A stretch of DNA of 64,000 nucleotides from Actinoplanes sp. TBRC 11911 (GTDB taxonomy: Bacteria; Actinomycetota; Actinomycetes; Mycobacteriales; Micromonosporaceae): assembly GCF_012933445.1 (NCBI RefSeq), contig NZ_JABBNC010000001.1, positions 310,001-374,000 of the forward strand, written 5' to 3'. The notes under the pieces were generated by a model. The model did not search any database, was not told where the DNA came from, and was given only the letters and a program-made list of their open reading frames with translations. This document shows positions 8,068 through 16,234 of the stretch, one piece after another; positions within the stretch are counted from its first letter, which is position 1, and every line of letters begins with the position of its first letter. The position numbers and the translations under genes were made by a program.

Positions 8068-9378
8068 ATGACCGACTCGAAACGTCCGACCCGAGGTCAG
8101 CGCGCCGGCGGGATCGCCTTCGCGGCGGCCGTGGGAGCGCTGGCCGGTGTCGCCATCGCCGGTCGCCGGGGCGCACGCGCCGCGGCGACCGGCGGGCTGG
8201 CCGGGGCCGCCGCGCTCGCCGCGACCGAGGCGGTGGCGCGGGCCCGGCAGCGTCCCGGGGAGATCCCGGCGTGGTGGTCGCGGGTCGTGATGAGCGGCGC
8301 GCTCGCGGCGCCGGCCGGCTGGCTCGGCGCCCGGCTCACCAGGTCCGGCCCGGTCCGGGTCGGCCTGGTCGCCGGTTCGGTGGCCGGCGGGCTCGGGCTG
8401 CGCCCGCAAAAGGTGGCGCTGGGCCCGGTGGCCGGCGCCGCCGTGGGCGCGGCCTGGCGGCTGGCGGCCGGTCGCGACGCCCCGCCGGCGTTGGTGGCGG
8501 CGAGCGCGGTGGTCGGCTTCCGGGCGCTGTCCGCGGTGCTGTTCCGCGATCCGCAGGTGAGCCTGCTGGCCGAGCGGGTGCCGGCCGAGGACCTGCCGTT
8601 CGTCGTCCCGCTGGAGTCGCGCGCCGGCTACGTCGGCACCGGCTACGTGAAAGAGCTGGCCGAGGTGCTCGGCGGCAGGTACGAGGCGGACGCCGCGGAC
8701 GTCGGGATCGTGGCCTCGCTGGACGACCTGGCGGGCCCGGAGTTCGACCCGGCGGGCGTCGAGCCGCTGGTGCGGGAGTTCTACGAGCACACCACCCGGT
8801 TCCGGCTCGACATCGTGCCCGAGTGGCGGCTCTGGGTACGCCCGGGTTATCTGCTTTACCGCACGCTCGTGGCGCGGCGGCTGGGCCAGGCCAACGTGCC
8901 GATGAACCAGCGCGAGACGCTGCGCGGCGTGCGCAGCCGCATCGACACCATCACCCCGGACGGCAGCGACCTGATCGGGGTGCGCGGCTGGATCCGCTCG
9001 TTCGCGGACACCGACGAGCCGATCTACGTGGGCATCTACACGACATACCGGCATGACGGCCGCGGCTATGTGAGCGTCGGGTTTCCGGTGCCGCAGGCCA
9101 GCTTCACCGCCACGCTGCTGCCGATGCCCCGGCCCGGCGGCGGGCTCGTGCTCACCAGCCGCAGCGGGCTCACGCACCCGGGCCACTACCTCAGTTTCAT
9201 CGACCCGGAGACCCGCGAGCTGACCACGCTGGCCGTGCACGGCTTCGCCGAGAAGCTGGACGTCTTCACCGAGGACGGCTCACTGCGGGCGTCGCACGCC
9301 TTTTCGTTGTACGGTTTTCCGTTCCTGGTGCTGCACTACACGATCCACCGCAAGGAGGGCGAGACGAGCAGGTCCTAA
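8068..9378 (+). CDS. Hypothetical membrane-associated protein
   Basis: 436 residues, family not recognised. The first 165 residues are rich in Gly/Ala and hold four or five weak hydrophobic segments ([37 protein letters not shown] and others). The second half is soluble and mixed alpha/beta, with a Tyr-rich stretch [20 protein letters not shown] and an aromatic C-terminus [17 protein letters not shown]. The 7-bp gap to the DUF1062 gene suggests a two-gene unit. The soluble half could be a lipid- or steroid-binding fold, but this is only an impression from its beta-strand spacing. No catalytic motif was seen. Confidence 0.7.
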   Translation: MTDSKRPTRGQRAGGIAFAAAVGALAGVAIAGRRGARAAATGGLAGAAALAATEAVARARQRPGEIPAWWSRVVMSGALAAPAGWLGARLTRSGPVRVGLVAGSVAGGLGLRPQKVALGPVAGAAVGAAWRLAAGRDAPPALVAASAVVGFRALSAVLFRDPQVSLLAERVPAEDLPFVVPLESRAGYVGTGYVKELAEVLGGRYEADAADVGIVASLDDLAGPEFDPAGVEPLVREFYEHTTRFRLDIVPEWRLWVRPGYLLYRTLVARRLGQANVPMNQRETLRGVRSRIDTITPDGSDLIGVRGWIRSFADTDEPIYVGIYTTYRHDGRGYVSVGFPVPQASFTATLLPMPRPGGGLVLTSRSGLTHPGHYLSFIDPETRELTTLAVHGFAEKLDVFTEDGSLRASHAFSLYGFPFLVLHYTIHRKEGETSRS

Positions 9379-9420
9379 GCCGAGCCAGTGGCCGTCGGCG
9401 GTCAGCGATCTGATCGCGGG

Positions 9421-9477
9421 CCGACCGTCCGCCCGGCCGACCGTCCGACCGTCCGCCAGGCCGACCGTCCGCCAGCC
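9421..9477. repeat. Short tandem repeat of CCGACCGTCCG
   Basis: Four imperfect copies of (GG)CCGACCGTCCG(CC) at 11-17 bp spacing, just after the stop of the membrane protein. Simple slippage-type repeat; no further role is seen. Confidence 0.6.
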
Positions 9478-9611
9478 CGCCGCCACCCCACTCGCATATC
9501 CGACATTTCCTGAGATTTATCGGATCGGCCGGGCTTCTGGTCGGCTGGGCTCGGCGCGTGGCTGCGCGGCGCTTCCATTCCGTGGGACGGGCGACCGCCT
9601 GCTGAGACCCG

Positions 9612-9651
9612 CGTCCGCATCATGGACCTACCGTCCGCATCATGGACCCAC
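9612..9651. repeat. 20-bp tandem direct repeat
   Basis: CGTCCGCATCATGGACCTAC and CGTCCGCATCATGGACCCAC are adjacent and differ at one base. A third partial copy (CGTCCGCGATG) runs into the left end of the MITE-like element. Confidence 0.65.
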
Positions 9652-9653
9652 GT

Positions 9654-10074
9654 CCGCGATGCGTAACTGTTCAGCTGGTTCCGTCGGCCGGGGAGTCCCC
9701 GTGCGAGGCGACGCCGCCAGGCCCGGGCAGGTCCCAGCTCCCCACAATGGGCGCCCCACCCGGGTGTGGCCAGTAGCGACGCCGGGGAGGCCGTGGCTCC
9801 CCACACCGCGGCCACCCCCACCCACGTGTGGGGAATCGCGACGCCGGGGAGGCCGTGGCTCCCCACACCGCGGCCACCCTCACCCACGTGTGGGGAATCG
9901 CGACGGCGAGGAGGCTGCGGTTCCCCACACCGCGGCGACCCACAGCAGGTGTGCGGACCTGTCACGGCCGGAACGTCCCAGCTCCCCACAGCGGCGGCCC
10001 TCACAGGTCCGCCACGGAAGGCCACCGCATCGGACGGTGAGCGGCGCGAGAACCAGCTGAACAGTTCCGCGATG
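9654..10074. mobile_element. MITE-like non-autonomous element (putative)
   Basis: A 17-bp inverted repeat, AACTGTTCAGCTGGTTC at 9665-9681 and its exact reverse complement at 10050-10066, bounds about 400 bp of non-coding DNA. The same 8 bases, CCGCGATG, lie outside both ends: 9654-9661 on the left (three bases from the inverted repeat) and 10067-10074 on the right (directly abutting). This looks like a target-site duplication. The interior holds no transposase, only a 61-bp-period tandem repeat. The pattern fits a miniature inverted-repeat element mobilised in trans; the asymmetric 3-bp offset on the left and the lack of a seen sister copy keep this tentative. Confidence 0.5.
9737..10011. repeat. 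61-bp-period tandem repeat with internal stem
   Basis: Five units begin with GCTCCCC-type sequence at 9737, 9796, 9858, 9920 and 9981 (spacings 59, 62, 62, 61). Units two and three are almost identical. Each of those carries CCCCACAC...GTGTGGGG, an 8-bp perfect stem. Outer units are degenerate. The unit has no constant-repeat/unique-spacer division, so it is not CRISPR. Confidence 0.75.
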
Positions 10075-10150
10075 TGAGACCAGCGTCCATTGTAGAGAGT
10101 ATTTTTGTTACTTAATGAGGCTTTCGTCCGGCAGATTTCTCCGGCCGAAT

Positions 10151-10203
10151 GTGAACCTTGGAGAGTTATGGCTCGTATGTGGGCGCAACTATCCAAGGTT
10201 CAC
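10151..10203. repeat. Long hairpin, 12-bp perfect plus 4-bp extended stem
   Basis: GTGAACCTTGGA (10151-10162) pairs exactly with TCCAAGGTTCAC (10192-10203). After one G/A mismatch the stem continues AGTT/AACT (10164-10167 with 10187-10190), leaving a 19-nt loop. It sits between convergent genes, but no U-run follows on either strand, so it is not a classic intrinsic terminator. It could be a factor-independent GC-type terminator, a protein-binding palindrome or a structured small RNA. Confidence 0.6.
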
Positions 10204-10252
10204 AAAAACCCATGATGTGGCCGCGGTGTTCCGCATAGCGGGACGGACGACC

Positions 10253-11497
10253 TCATGGCGCGTCAGATGCGCTCGCGAGCAGCCGGAGCACCTCGCCGGC
10301 GCCGTCTTCCGCCCGGATCCGCTGCGCGAGGTCGGTGGCGTGCGCGCGGTAAGCCGGTCGGTCGAGGCACGACCGCAGCGCGTCGGTCAGGGTGTCGGCG
10401 GTCAGCTCGTGCATCGGCAGCGGGGCCGGCGCGACACCGAGGGCATGCAGCCGCGCCGCCCAGAAAGGCTGATCGACGAGGACCGGCACCGGCACGGCCG
10501 GCACGCCCGCCCGTAGGCCGGCTGCGGCGGTGCCGGCTCCGGCGTGGTGGACCACAGCGGCCATTCGCGGGAACAGCCACTCGTGCGGCACGTCGCCGAC
10601 GAGGAGGGTGTCGTCCCCGGCGGCGCCCAGTTCGGCCCAGCCGGACTGGACGACGGCGCGCACGCCGGCCCGCTTGACTGCGACCGCGACGGCCGCTTGG
10701 AGGCGCTCGTGCTCCGAGGTCATGCTGCCGAAGCCGATGAAAACGGGAGGCGGCCCGGCCGACAGGAAATCGGTGAGCAGAGCCGGGGGTTGCCAATCCG
10801 GGGCGGGGGCGGGCCACCAGTATCCGGTCACCTGCACGTTCGCGGGCCAGTCGGCGGGCCGGGGCACCACGGACGGGCTGAAGCCGTGGCAGATCGGCCA
10901 GTCGTCGACCGGACCGGCCGCGGTGCGGGCGTCTCGCTGACGGCCCCCGAGGTCGTCCCGCTGACGCCCCTCGGGGAGATCGAAGTGGGCGCGCAGCCGC
11001 CGGGACACGTCCGCGTAGAGCGAGCCGGACCGGGCCAGCACCTCCCGTCCGGCGGCCAGGTTGTCGTCGCCCGTGCCGGGCCACCCGGGCGGCGGGAACT
11101 CACGGGTGGGGACGCCGGGCGCAAGATACACGCCCATGCTCGGGATGCCGAAGCCCTCGGCGACGAGCCGGCTCAGCGGCGCCGGGCCGAACGCGGTGAG
11201 CAGCATGTCGGTGCCGGCGGCGGTGGCGGCCACGACGCCGTCGCCCAGCTCGTCGAGGTACGCGGCGAAGACCGCGTGCGCGGCCTCCGGTGAGGGGGCG
11301 GCGGTGCGGGCGCGGACCAGTTCGACCGGGTCGCCGGGAAGGGTCCGGTGTTCGAGGCCGCTGTCGCGTACGAGGCCGGCGAAGCGCTCGTGCGCCGCGA
11401 TGGCGACGTGATGCCCGGCCTGTCGCAGCCGCTGCCCCAGGCCGGTGAACGGGGCGACGTCACCCCGTGAGCCCGCGGTCACGATCAGGATCCGCAT
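10253..11497 (-). CDS. UDP/NDP-glycosyltransferase (MGT/GT1 family)
   Basis: Transfers a sugar from a nucleotide donor to a small-molecule or lipid acceptor; 414 residues with the GT-B fold. The N-terminal Rossmann half begins RILIVTAGSRGDVAPFTGLG, and the first helix/loop carries the family His-Glu region (AAHERFAGLV). The C-terminal donor half has PPVFIGFGSMTSEHERLQ, GDVPHEWLFPRMAAVVHHAG (the nucleotide-binding H-x2-G type motif) and the terminal PVLVDQPFWAARLH. It resembles macrolide and glycolipid glucosyltransferases. Its 5' end overlaps the end of the membrane-protein gene by 38 bp, so it probably belongs to the PadR-headed operon. The acceptor is unknown. Confidence 0.88.
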   Translation of the reverse strand: MRILIVTAGSRGDVAPFTGLGQRLRQAGHHVAIAAHERFAGLVRDSGLEHRTLPGDPVELVRARTAAPSPEAAHAVFAAYLDELGDGVVAATAAGTDMLLTAFGPAPLSRLVAEGFGIPSMGVYLAPGVPTREFPPPGWPGTGDDNLAAGREVLARSGSLYADVSRRLRAHFDLPEGRQRDDLGGRQRDARTAAGPVDDWPICHGFSPSVVPRPADWPANVQVTGYWWPAPAPDWQPPALLTDFLSAGPPPVFIGFGSMTSEHERLQAAVAVAVKRAGVRAVVQSGWAELGAAGDDTLLVGDVPHEWLFPRMAAVVHHAGAGTAAAGLRAGVPAVPVPVLVDQPFWAARLHALGVAPAPLPMHELTADTLTDALRSCLDRPAYRAHATDLAQRIRAEDGAGEVLRLLASASDAP

Positions 11498-12455
11498 CTC
11501 TCGTCCTCCACGAAATCTGGCGTACGGCGTTGACCAGCGCGACGCCGGCCGGCAGCGCGACGCCGGTGACCAGGACGCCGAGCAGGCTGGCCAGCACCGC
11601 GTCGAGCTCGTTCAGGCCGGTGAACCGGTACGTGATCTGCCGGATCGCGCCCACGTCGGACAACCACATCGTGAGCAGCGCGGCGACCGGGGTGGCCAGA
11701 ACCAGCAGAATCCACCCGCTGCCGCGCCGGCGGGTCACCGCCACGACCAGCCCGGCGGCCAGCATCGCGAGGGCGGCAAGATGCATCACGTACGAGGATG
11801 GCACCTGGTAGTTGCAGCAGACACCGTACTCCGAGACCGGGTTCCACAGGCTTTCCCGGCCGCGCGCGATGGCCGGGGACGTGAGCGGCAGGTGCACGGC
11901 CGCGGCGACGGCGACCGCGGCCGCGACGGTGAGCGGTGCCAGCCGGGAGGCCCGGGACGTGGCGCCGGGAAGGAACAATGCCAGCACGGCGAGCACGGCC
12001 AGGGGAAGTCCCATGTAGAGCCGCAACGTGGGCCACGACGTGAAGCGCAGGGCGATCGCGACGGCCAGCAGGACGAGCGACACGGTCGCCACGGTGCGTG
12101 CGAGGCGGCTCCGCCCGGCCGCGGCGGCCACGGCGGTGAGCAACCAGCCGGCGTACGGGAAGGCGTACGCGGTCGTCTGTCCGTTGATCTCGAAGACCGC
12201 GAGGTAGTAGACGGACAGGCCGGCGAGCGCGGCGAGCGAGAAGACGGCGACGACCGGAAGCGCGTCGGGCACACCGCCGAGCCCGGCCGTGCGAAGGCGC
12301 TCGCGGAACCCGCCGAGAACGAGGTCGGCGGCGTCGGCGAAGGTCGGACGCCGGTCGCCGGACAACTCGCGGTACATGTCGACGAGTTCCCGGCCGCGCT
12401 CGCGGCGGTAGCGCCTCGGATAGGCGAACAGCAGCCGGTAATACGGGTCGCTCAT
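11460..12455 (-). CDS. Multi-pass membrane protein linked to PadR
   Basis: 331 residues. The N-terminal 60 residues (YYRLLFAYPRRYRRERGREL and following) match the soluble helical module often found directly downstream of PadR regulators in actinobacteria. About seven to eight transmembrane segments follow (VVAVFSLAALAGLSVYYLAV, LAVLAVLALFLPG, LTVAAAVAVAAAVHLPL and others), with a short extracytoplasmic loop containing the Cys pair GVCCNYQ. It overlaps the PadR stop by ATGA. The role is unknown; PadR-coupled membrane proteins are usually tied to envelope stress or drug resistance. Confidence 0.8.
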   Translation of the reverse strand: MSDPYYRLLFAYPRRYRRERGRELVDMYRELSGDRRPTFADAADLVLGGFRERLRTAGLGGVPDALPVVAVFSLAALAGLSVYYLAVFEINGQTTAYAFPYAGWLLTAVAAAAGRSRLARTVATVSLVLLAVAIALRFTSWPTLRLYMGLPLAVLAVLALFLPGATSRASRLAPLTVAAAVAVAAAVHLPLTSPAIARGRESLWNPVSEYGVCCNYQVPSSYVMHLAALAMLAAGLVVAVTRRRGSGWILLVLATPVAALLTMWLSDVGAIRQITYRFTGLNELDAVLASLLGVLVTGVALPAGVALVNAVRQISWRTRDADPDRDRGLTG

Positions 12456-12763
12456 GCCCGTGCCGCCCGCAGCCGCAGGGTGGCCGCCTCGACGTGGCGC
12501 CGCAGTCGTTCGGTCTCGGCGCGCAGTGCGGCCTCGCCGTCGGCGGTGAGCCGGTAGTAGCGGCGCAGCCGGCCGCTCACCACCTCCTCCCGGTCGCGCG
12601 CGACGAGCCCCTCCTCGACGAGCCGGTCGAGCGAGCCGTAGAGCGTGCCCGGCCGCAGCGCGACAGCGCCGTCGGACAGCCGATCCACCTCGGTGATCAG
12701 CCCGTAGCCGTGGCGGGGTGAGTCGGCGAGCGCGGTCAAGATCAGAAACGTCGGTTCCCGCAT
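12452..12763 (-). CDS. PadR-family transcriptional regulator
   Basis: Winged-helix repressor, 103 residues, usual for the short PadR subgroup. It starts REPTFLILTALADSPRHGYG, has the recognition region LRPGTLYGSLDRLVEEGLV, and ends in the dimerisation helix ETERLRRHVEAATLRLRA. I chose ATG 12763 because the upstream in-frame extension has no homologous character and would run through the palindrome at 12770-12794. It is the first gene of a unit with the membrane protein and glycosyltransferase, and probably autoregulated. Confidence 0.92.
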   Translation of the reverse strand: MREPTFLILTALADSPRHGYGLITEVDRLSDGAVALRPGTLYGSLDRLVEEGLVARDREEVVSGRLRRYYRLTADGEAALRAETERLRRHVEAATLRLRAARA

Positions 12764-12769
12764 GCGAGC

Positions 12770-12794
12770 GAATATATCGGGTACGAAGATATTC
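12770..12794. promoter_or_regulatory. Probable PadR operator/promoter palindrome
   Basis: GAATATATCG at 12770-12779 and CGAAGATATTC at 12784-12794 form a near-perfect AT-rich palindrome seven bases upstream of the padR start and overlapping the stop of the DNA glycosylase gene. Position and symmetry suit autorepression by PadR. Confidence 0.55.
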
Positions 12795-13440
12795 AGGTGA
12801 CCAGGGGTCGGAGGGAGGCCCACAGCAGGGCGGCCGCGTACGACCGGTACGGCGTCCAGGCCGTCCCGCGCCGGCGGGTCTCCTCGATGCCCGGCATGGC
12901 GTCGAGCTGCCAGGCCTTCTCGATGGCCCGGCGGATGCCGATGTCGCCGGCGGGCAGGATGTCGGCGCGCTTGAGCTGGTGGATGAGGAACATCTGGGCG
13001 GACCACAGGCCCACGCCGCGCACCGCGGTCAGATCGGCGAGAGCGGTGGCATCGTCGACGTCGTCCATGTGCTCGAGGTCGATGACGCCGTCGTCCTGGC
13101 GCCGGGCGAGGTCATGGAGGTAGGCGGCCTTCGCGTAGGAGAGGCCGAGGGCGCGCAGGTCGTCGTCGCTGCGGGCGAGCAGGCTCTTCGGGGTGACGGT
13201 GCCGCCCACCGCGGCGGTGAGGCGGCCGAAGATGGTCAGCGCGCCGGCGAGCGAGATCTGCTGGGCGACGATGTGCAGGGCCATGGCCTCGAAGTTGCTC
13301 GACGACGGCAGGGCACGCTCCGACCAGCCGAACGGGTCAGGCCGGCCCACGCGCTCGATGAGCCGGCCGAGGACCGGGTCGGCGGCGAGGCGACGATAGG
13401 GACTCACGGTAACGGACGCTGCACGATGCGCTTCCTTCAC
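12793..13440 (-). CDS. DNA-3-methyladenine glycosylase II-like (HhH-GPD) base-excision enzyme
   Basis: Removes alkylated bases from DNA; 215 residues. The helix-hairpin-helix is visible as LTAVRGVGLWSAQMFLIHQL, and the catalytic Asp follows in LPAGDIGIRRAIEK, the standard AlkA/MPG-II arrangement. The N-terminal part, FEAMALHIVAQQISLAGALT, contains the conserved IVxQQIS helix. It lacks the N-terminal domain of E. coli AlkA, so it is a minimal HhH glycosylase like Mag1. GTG start; it lies upstream of PadR on the same strand with 29 bp between them but is probably a separate unit. Confidence 0.9.
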   Translation of the reverse strand: MKEAHRAASVTVSPYRRLAADPVLGRLIERVGRPDPFGWSERALPSSSNFEAMALHIVAQQISLAGALTIFGRLTAAVGGTVTPKSLLARSDDDLRALGLSYAKAAYLHDLARRQDDGVIDLEHMDDVDDATALADLTAVRGVGLWSAQMFLIHQLKRADILPAGDIGIRRAIEKAWQLDAMPGIEETRRRGTAWTPYRSYAAALLWASLRPLVT

Positions 13441-13526
13441 GCAACGTGGGAAGCGTCACCACCGGCGTACGGGATCGCAAGGAATTGGGTTTGTGGTTCA
13501 TTCACGGCGGATTCCGCGGTCCGTAG

Positions 13527-13554
13527 CTTCGAGATCACGGAGCAAGTCTCGAAG
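13527..13554. promoter_or_regulatory. Inverted repeat overlapping the SDR ribosome site
   Basis: CTTCGAGA (13527-13534) and TCTCGAAG (13547-13554) are exact inverted repeats 12 bp apart. The right arm overlaps the GAAGGAG ribosome site of the SDR gene (ATG 13564). It could be a repressor operator or an mRNA hairpin that hides the ribosome site. Confidence 0.5.
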
Positions 13555-13563
13555 GAGCAATTC

Positions 13564-14433
13564 ATGAGCACCGTCTTAATCACGGGAGCCGCCAGCGGTT
13601 TCGGGCGTCGCACCGCGGCGACCCTGCGGACGGCCGGGCACACGGTGGTGGGTTCGATGCGTGATGTCGCCGGGCGAAACGCCACGGCGGCCGCCGACCT
13701 CACCGCGGCCGGTGTGCACGTCGTCGAAATCGACGTCACCGATGATGCGAGCGTGGACCGCGGTGTCCAGCAGGCGATCGACGCCACCGGGGCCATCGAT
13801 GTCGTCATCAACAACGCCGGTCAGGGCTCGCTCGGGCTGCAGGAGGGATTCACCGCCGAGCAATGGCGGAACGTGTTCGACATCAACGTGATCGGCGTGC
13901 AGCGCGTCAACCGTGCGGTCCTGCCGCACATGAAGGCGCGGCGGCACGGGCTGCTGATTCAGATCTCGAGCCTGAGCGCGCGCCTCGCGATTCCGTTCCA
14001 GGGCCCGTACAGCCCCTCGAAGTCGGCGGTAGAAACGCTCGCCGAGGTTTATCGGGCCGAGCTTTCCCCGTTCGGCATTGATTCGGTGATCGTCGAGCCG
14101 AACGCGATGCCGACCGAATTCCTCGGCCGGCTGCTGACCCCGGGCGATGCCGGCCGGCTGGACGACTACGGCGACCTGGCGAAGGTGCCGGACGGATTCC
14201 TGGCGGGATTCGAGGCCACCTTCGCCGCCAACCCGGCGCAGCAGCCGCAGCTGGTGGCCGACGCCATCGCCGAGCTCATCGCGACGCCCGTGGGGGAACG
14301 CCCGTTCCGCACGATCGTGGACCGGCTCGGGCTCGGCGATCAGATCGCGCCCTACAACGACCACCTGGAATCGGTGACACACCAGGTTTTCGCGTCGTTC
14401 CAGATCGAGCACCTGCTCAGGGTCGCCGGCTGA
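13564..14433 (+). CDS. Short-chain dehydrogenase/reductase (SDR)
   Basis: NAD(P)-dependent oxidoreductase, 289 residues. Cofactor motif TGAASGFG is at 7-14, then VVINNAG (about 80-86), the catalytic Ser in QISSLSARLA and the YSPSK catalytic pair Y149/K153. The longer C-terminal tail is typical of the classical subgroup acting on ketones or alcohols. I chose ATG 13564, preceded by GAAGGAG. It converges on the AraC gene with a 17-bp 3' overlap; the AraC protein is the obvious candidate regulator. Substrate unknown. Confidence 0.9.
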   Translation: MSTVLITGAASGFGRRTAATLRTAGHTVVGSMRDVAGRNATAAADLTAAGVHVVEIDVTDDASVDRGVQQAIDATGAIDVVINNAGQGSLGLQEGFTAEQWRNVFDINVIGVQRVNRAVLPHMKARRHGLLIQISSLSARLAIPFQGPYSPSKSAVETLAEVYRAELSPFGIDSVIVEPNAMPTEFLGRLLTPGDAGRLDDYGDLAKVPDGFLAGFEATFAANPAQQPQLVADAIAELIATPVGERPFRTIVDRLGLGDQIAPYNDHLESVTHQVFASFQIEHLLRVAG

Positions 14434-15238
14434 GCGTCCGGTACTGACTCGGGGACATTCCGCTGGCCCGGGTGAAGGTATGGCTGAACGAGCTCTCCGA
14501 GGCGTAGCCCAGCTCGGCGGCCAAGGCCACGATCGGGGTTCCGGTCTCGCGCAGGGCGACCCGGGCCAGCTGAATGCGCCAGCGATAGAGGTAAGTGAGC
14601 GGCGGTTCCCCGGAAACGACGCGGAACCGCCGCGCGAACGTGCTGCGCGACATCGACACCGCCTCGGCCAGATCGGTCAGGCGCCACGGATCGGCCGGCC
14701 GCGTATGAATCAGGGCGAGCGCCGGCCGCAACTCGTTGTCGGCCAGCAGCCGCAGGCCCGATTCCGGGACTCGGCGGGCGTCGGCGTTCATCGCCACCCG
14801 CAGCACCTCGGTCAGGATGAGCCGCGCGTACGTCCGAGTCGCGAACGCGGATCCCGGCCGCTGCCGGTCGAGTTCGCGCAGGGCGCCGTCGAGCAGGAAT
14901 CGCAGGGTGGTCGCGGCCGGGCTGCCGCCGCGGATGAGGGTGAGCGCGGGGATCGCGGTCAGGACCGGCTTCTCGCAGCTGCCGCCGATCCGGATGGCAA
15001 CGTCGTCGCGAGCGGCGGCGCTGCCGTTGGACACGGCCATGTCCCCTTCCTCGAGGCGCAGCGGTTGCTGGCCGTCGAGGACAAGCCGGCGGGTGCCGCG
15101 CACGGCGGTGTGCAGCCGCAGACGCGGTGCGGCGGTGACGGGCGCGGCGGTGACGCGTACCGGGATGACGGCCAGCGCGCCGGAGAGCAGATCGGCGTTC
15201 ATCCGGACAGCGTTCGCGATTCTCGACGCGACGGCCAA
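14417..15238 (-). CDS. AraC-family transcriptional regulator (cupin N-terminus)
   Basis: 273 residues. The N-terminal 160 residues form a cupin-like sensor (LRLHTAVRGTRRLVLDGQQP and onward). The C-terminal 100 carry the two AraC helix-turn-helix motifs, WRLTDLAEAVSMSRSTFARR and VALAAELGYASESSFSHTFT, ending in the family consensus GMSPSQYRTLSR. In-frame alternatives such as ATG 15202 are possible starts. It is convergent with the SDR gene; AraC/SDR pairs are frequent and suggest an inducible detoxification or catabolic step. Confidence 0.9.
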   Translation of the reverse strand: MAVASRIANAVRMNADLLSGALAVIPVRVTAAPVTAAPRLRLHTAVRGTRRLVLDGQQPLRLEEGDMAVSNGSAAARDDVAIRIGGSCEKPVLTAIPALTLIRGGSPAATTLRFLLDGALRELDRQRPGSAFATRTYARLILTEVLRVAMNADARRVPESGLRLLADNELRPALALIHTRPADPWRLTDLAEAVSMSRSTFARRFRVVSGEPPLTYLYRWRIQLARVALRETGTPIVALAAELGYASESSFSHTFTRASGMSPSQYRTLSRRP

Positions 15239-15343
15239 CCGCCGTTAGTTACTTACTTTCCTGGGGCGTACGTTCGCGGACGTACGCCCATCGCCGCGCC
15301 TGAGCGGACGCTCCCGGCCCCCACCGCCGGGACAGTGGTCCGC

Positions 15344-16234
15344 ATGGAACCCATCGTCACCAGGGGACTCACCAAGCGGTACGGCGAGCTGGCCGCCGTC
15401 GCCGACCTCGATCTGAACGTGCGGGCCGGGGAGGTGTACGGCTTCCTCGGCCCGAACGGCGCCGGCAAGACGACCACGCTGCGGATGCTGCTCGGTCTGA
15501 TCCGCCCGACCGCCGGTGAGATCCGGCTCTACGGCCGCCCGCCGGGCGAGCTGCGCGACGTCGGGGCGCTGATCGAGGGTCCGGCGTTCTATCCCTACCT
15601 GTCCGGGCGGGACAACCTGCGCGTGATGGCCCGGCACGCCCGCGTCTCGGACCGGCGGGTCGACGTCGTGCTGGACATGGTCGACCTGACCGGGCGAAGC
15701 CACGACCGCTACGCGAACTACTCGCTCGGCATGAAGCAGCGCCTCGGCGTGGCTGCCGCGCTGCTCAAGGACCCGCGGCTGCTGATCCTGGACGAGCCGA
15801 CCAACGGGCTGGACCCCGCGGGCATGGCCGACATGCGAGCGATGGTGCGGCAGCTCGGGGCGGACGGGCGTACGGTGCTGATCTCGAGTCATCTCCTCGG
15901 CGAGGTCGAGCAGATCTGCGACCGGGTCGGTGTCCTGGCGCACGGCTGTCTGGTCAGCGAGGGCACGGTGTCCGACCTGCGCGGCACCGCCGACCTGCGG
16001 GTGGTGGCAACACCTTTGGACAAGGCCGCCGCGTACGCCCGTGATCTGCTCGGCGCCGACGCGGTGAGCCTCGCCGACGGGGGTTTGCGGCTGACCGTGG
16101 CGCCGGAACGCGCCGCCGAGATCAACGCGTCGCTGGTCTCGGCCGGGCTACGGGTCAGCGAGGTCCGGATGGTCGAGCGCGATCTGGAGCAGGCGTTCTT
16201 CGAGCTGACCGGGGGTGAGAGCCGTGTGGGGTGA
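15344..16234 (+). CDS. ABC exporter ATP-binding protein
   Basis: Powers export or lipid handling together with the next gene; 296 residues. Walker A GPNGAGKTT is at 36-44, the signature YSLGMKQ at about 127-133, Walker B LLILDEP at 147-153 and the switch His at 184. The C-terminal 80 residues match the accessory region of bacitracin-export and antibiotic-resistance type (BcrA/CcmA-like) ATPases. The ATG start is 20 bp inside a region lacking other features. The following permease, histidine kinase and response regulator lie on the same strand within 25 bp or less of each other, the classic layout of an antimicrobial peptide or cell-wall stress module. Confidence 0.92.
   Translation: MEPIVTRGLTKRYGELAAVADLDLNVRAGEVYGFLGPNGAGKTTTLRMLLGLIRPTAGEIRLYGRPPGELRDVGALIEGPAFYPYLSGRDNLRVMARHARVSDRRVDVVLDMVDLTGRSHDRYANYSLGMKQRLGVAAALLKDPRLLILDEPTNGLDPAGMADMRAMVRQLGADGRTVLISSHLLGEVEQICDRVGVLAHGCLVSEGTVSDLRGTADLRVVATPLDKAAAYARDLLGADAVSLADGGLRLTVAPERAAEINASLVSAGLRVSEVRMVERDLEQAFFELTGGESRVG

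Larger units (their letters stand above)
9379..10252. other. 874-bp non-coding, repeat-rich region
   Basis: This region separates two convergent genes. It contains, in order, short GACCGTCCG repeats (9421-9477), a small ATCCGA/TCGGAT inverted pair near 9500-9530, a 20-bp tandem repeat (9612-9651), a MITE-like element (9654-10074) and a long hairpin (10151-10203). Frames open across it give only low-complexity Pro/Arg/His or Gly/Trp repeats and no recognisable domain, so I call no gene. Confidence 0.7.

Noticed and set aside
9737..10011. CRISPR array
   Set aside because: The whole 61-bp unit is repeated, with no constant repeat plus unique spacers, and no cas genes are present.
9402..10196. 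Open frames through the repeat region (e.g. minus strand about 264 codons, plus strand about 133 codons)
   Set aside because: They translate the tandem repeats into low-complexity peptides such as GSHGLPGVAIPHT repeats; no ribosome site or domain.
10151..10203. Intrinsic terminator for the glycosyltransferase gene
   Set aside because: There is no U-run after the hairpin in the minus-strand transcript; reported instead as an unexplained hairpin.
12764..13006. Longer PadR protein starting at 13006
   Set aside because: The extension is antisense-like Arg/Pro/His-rich sequence overlapping the DNA glycosylase gene; PadR homologues begin at the later start.
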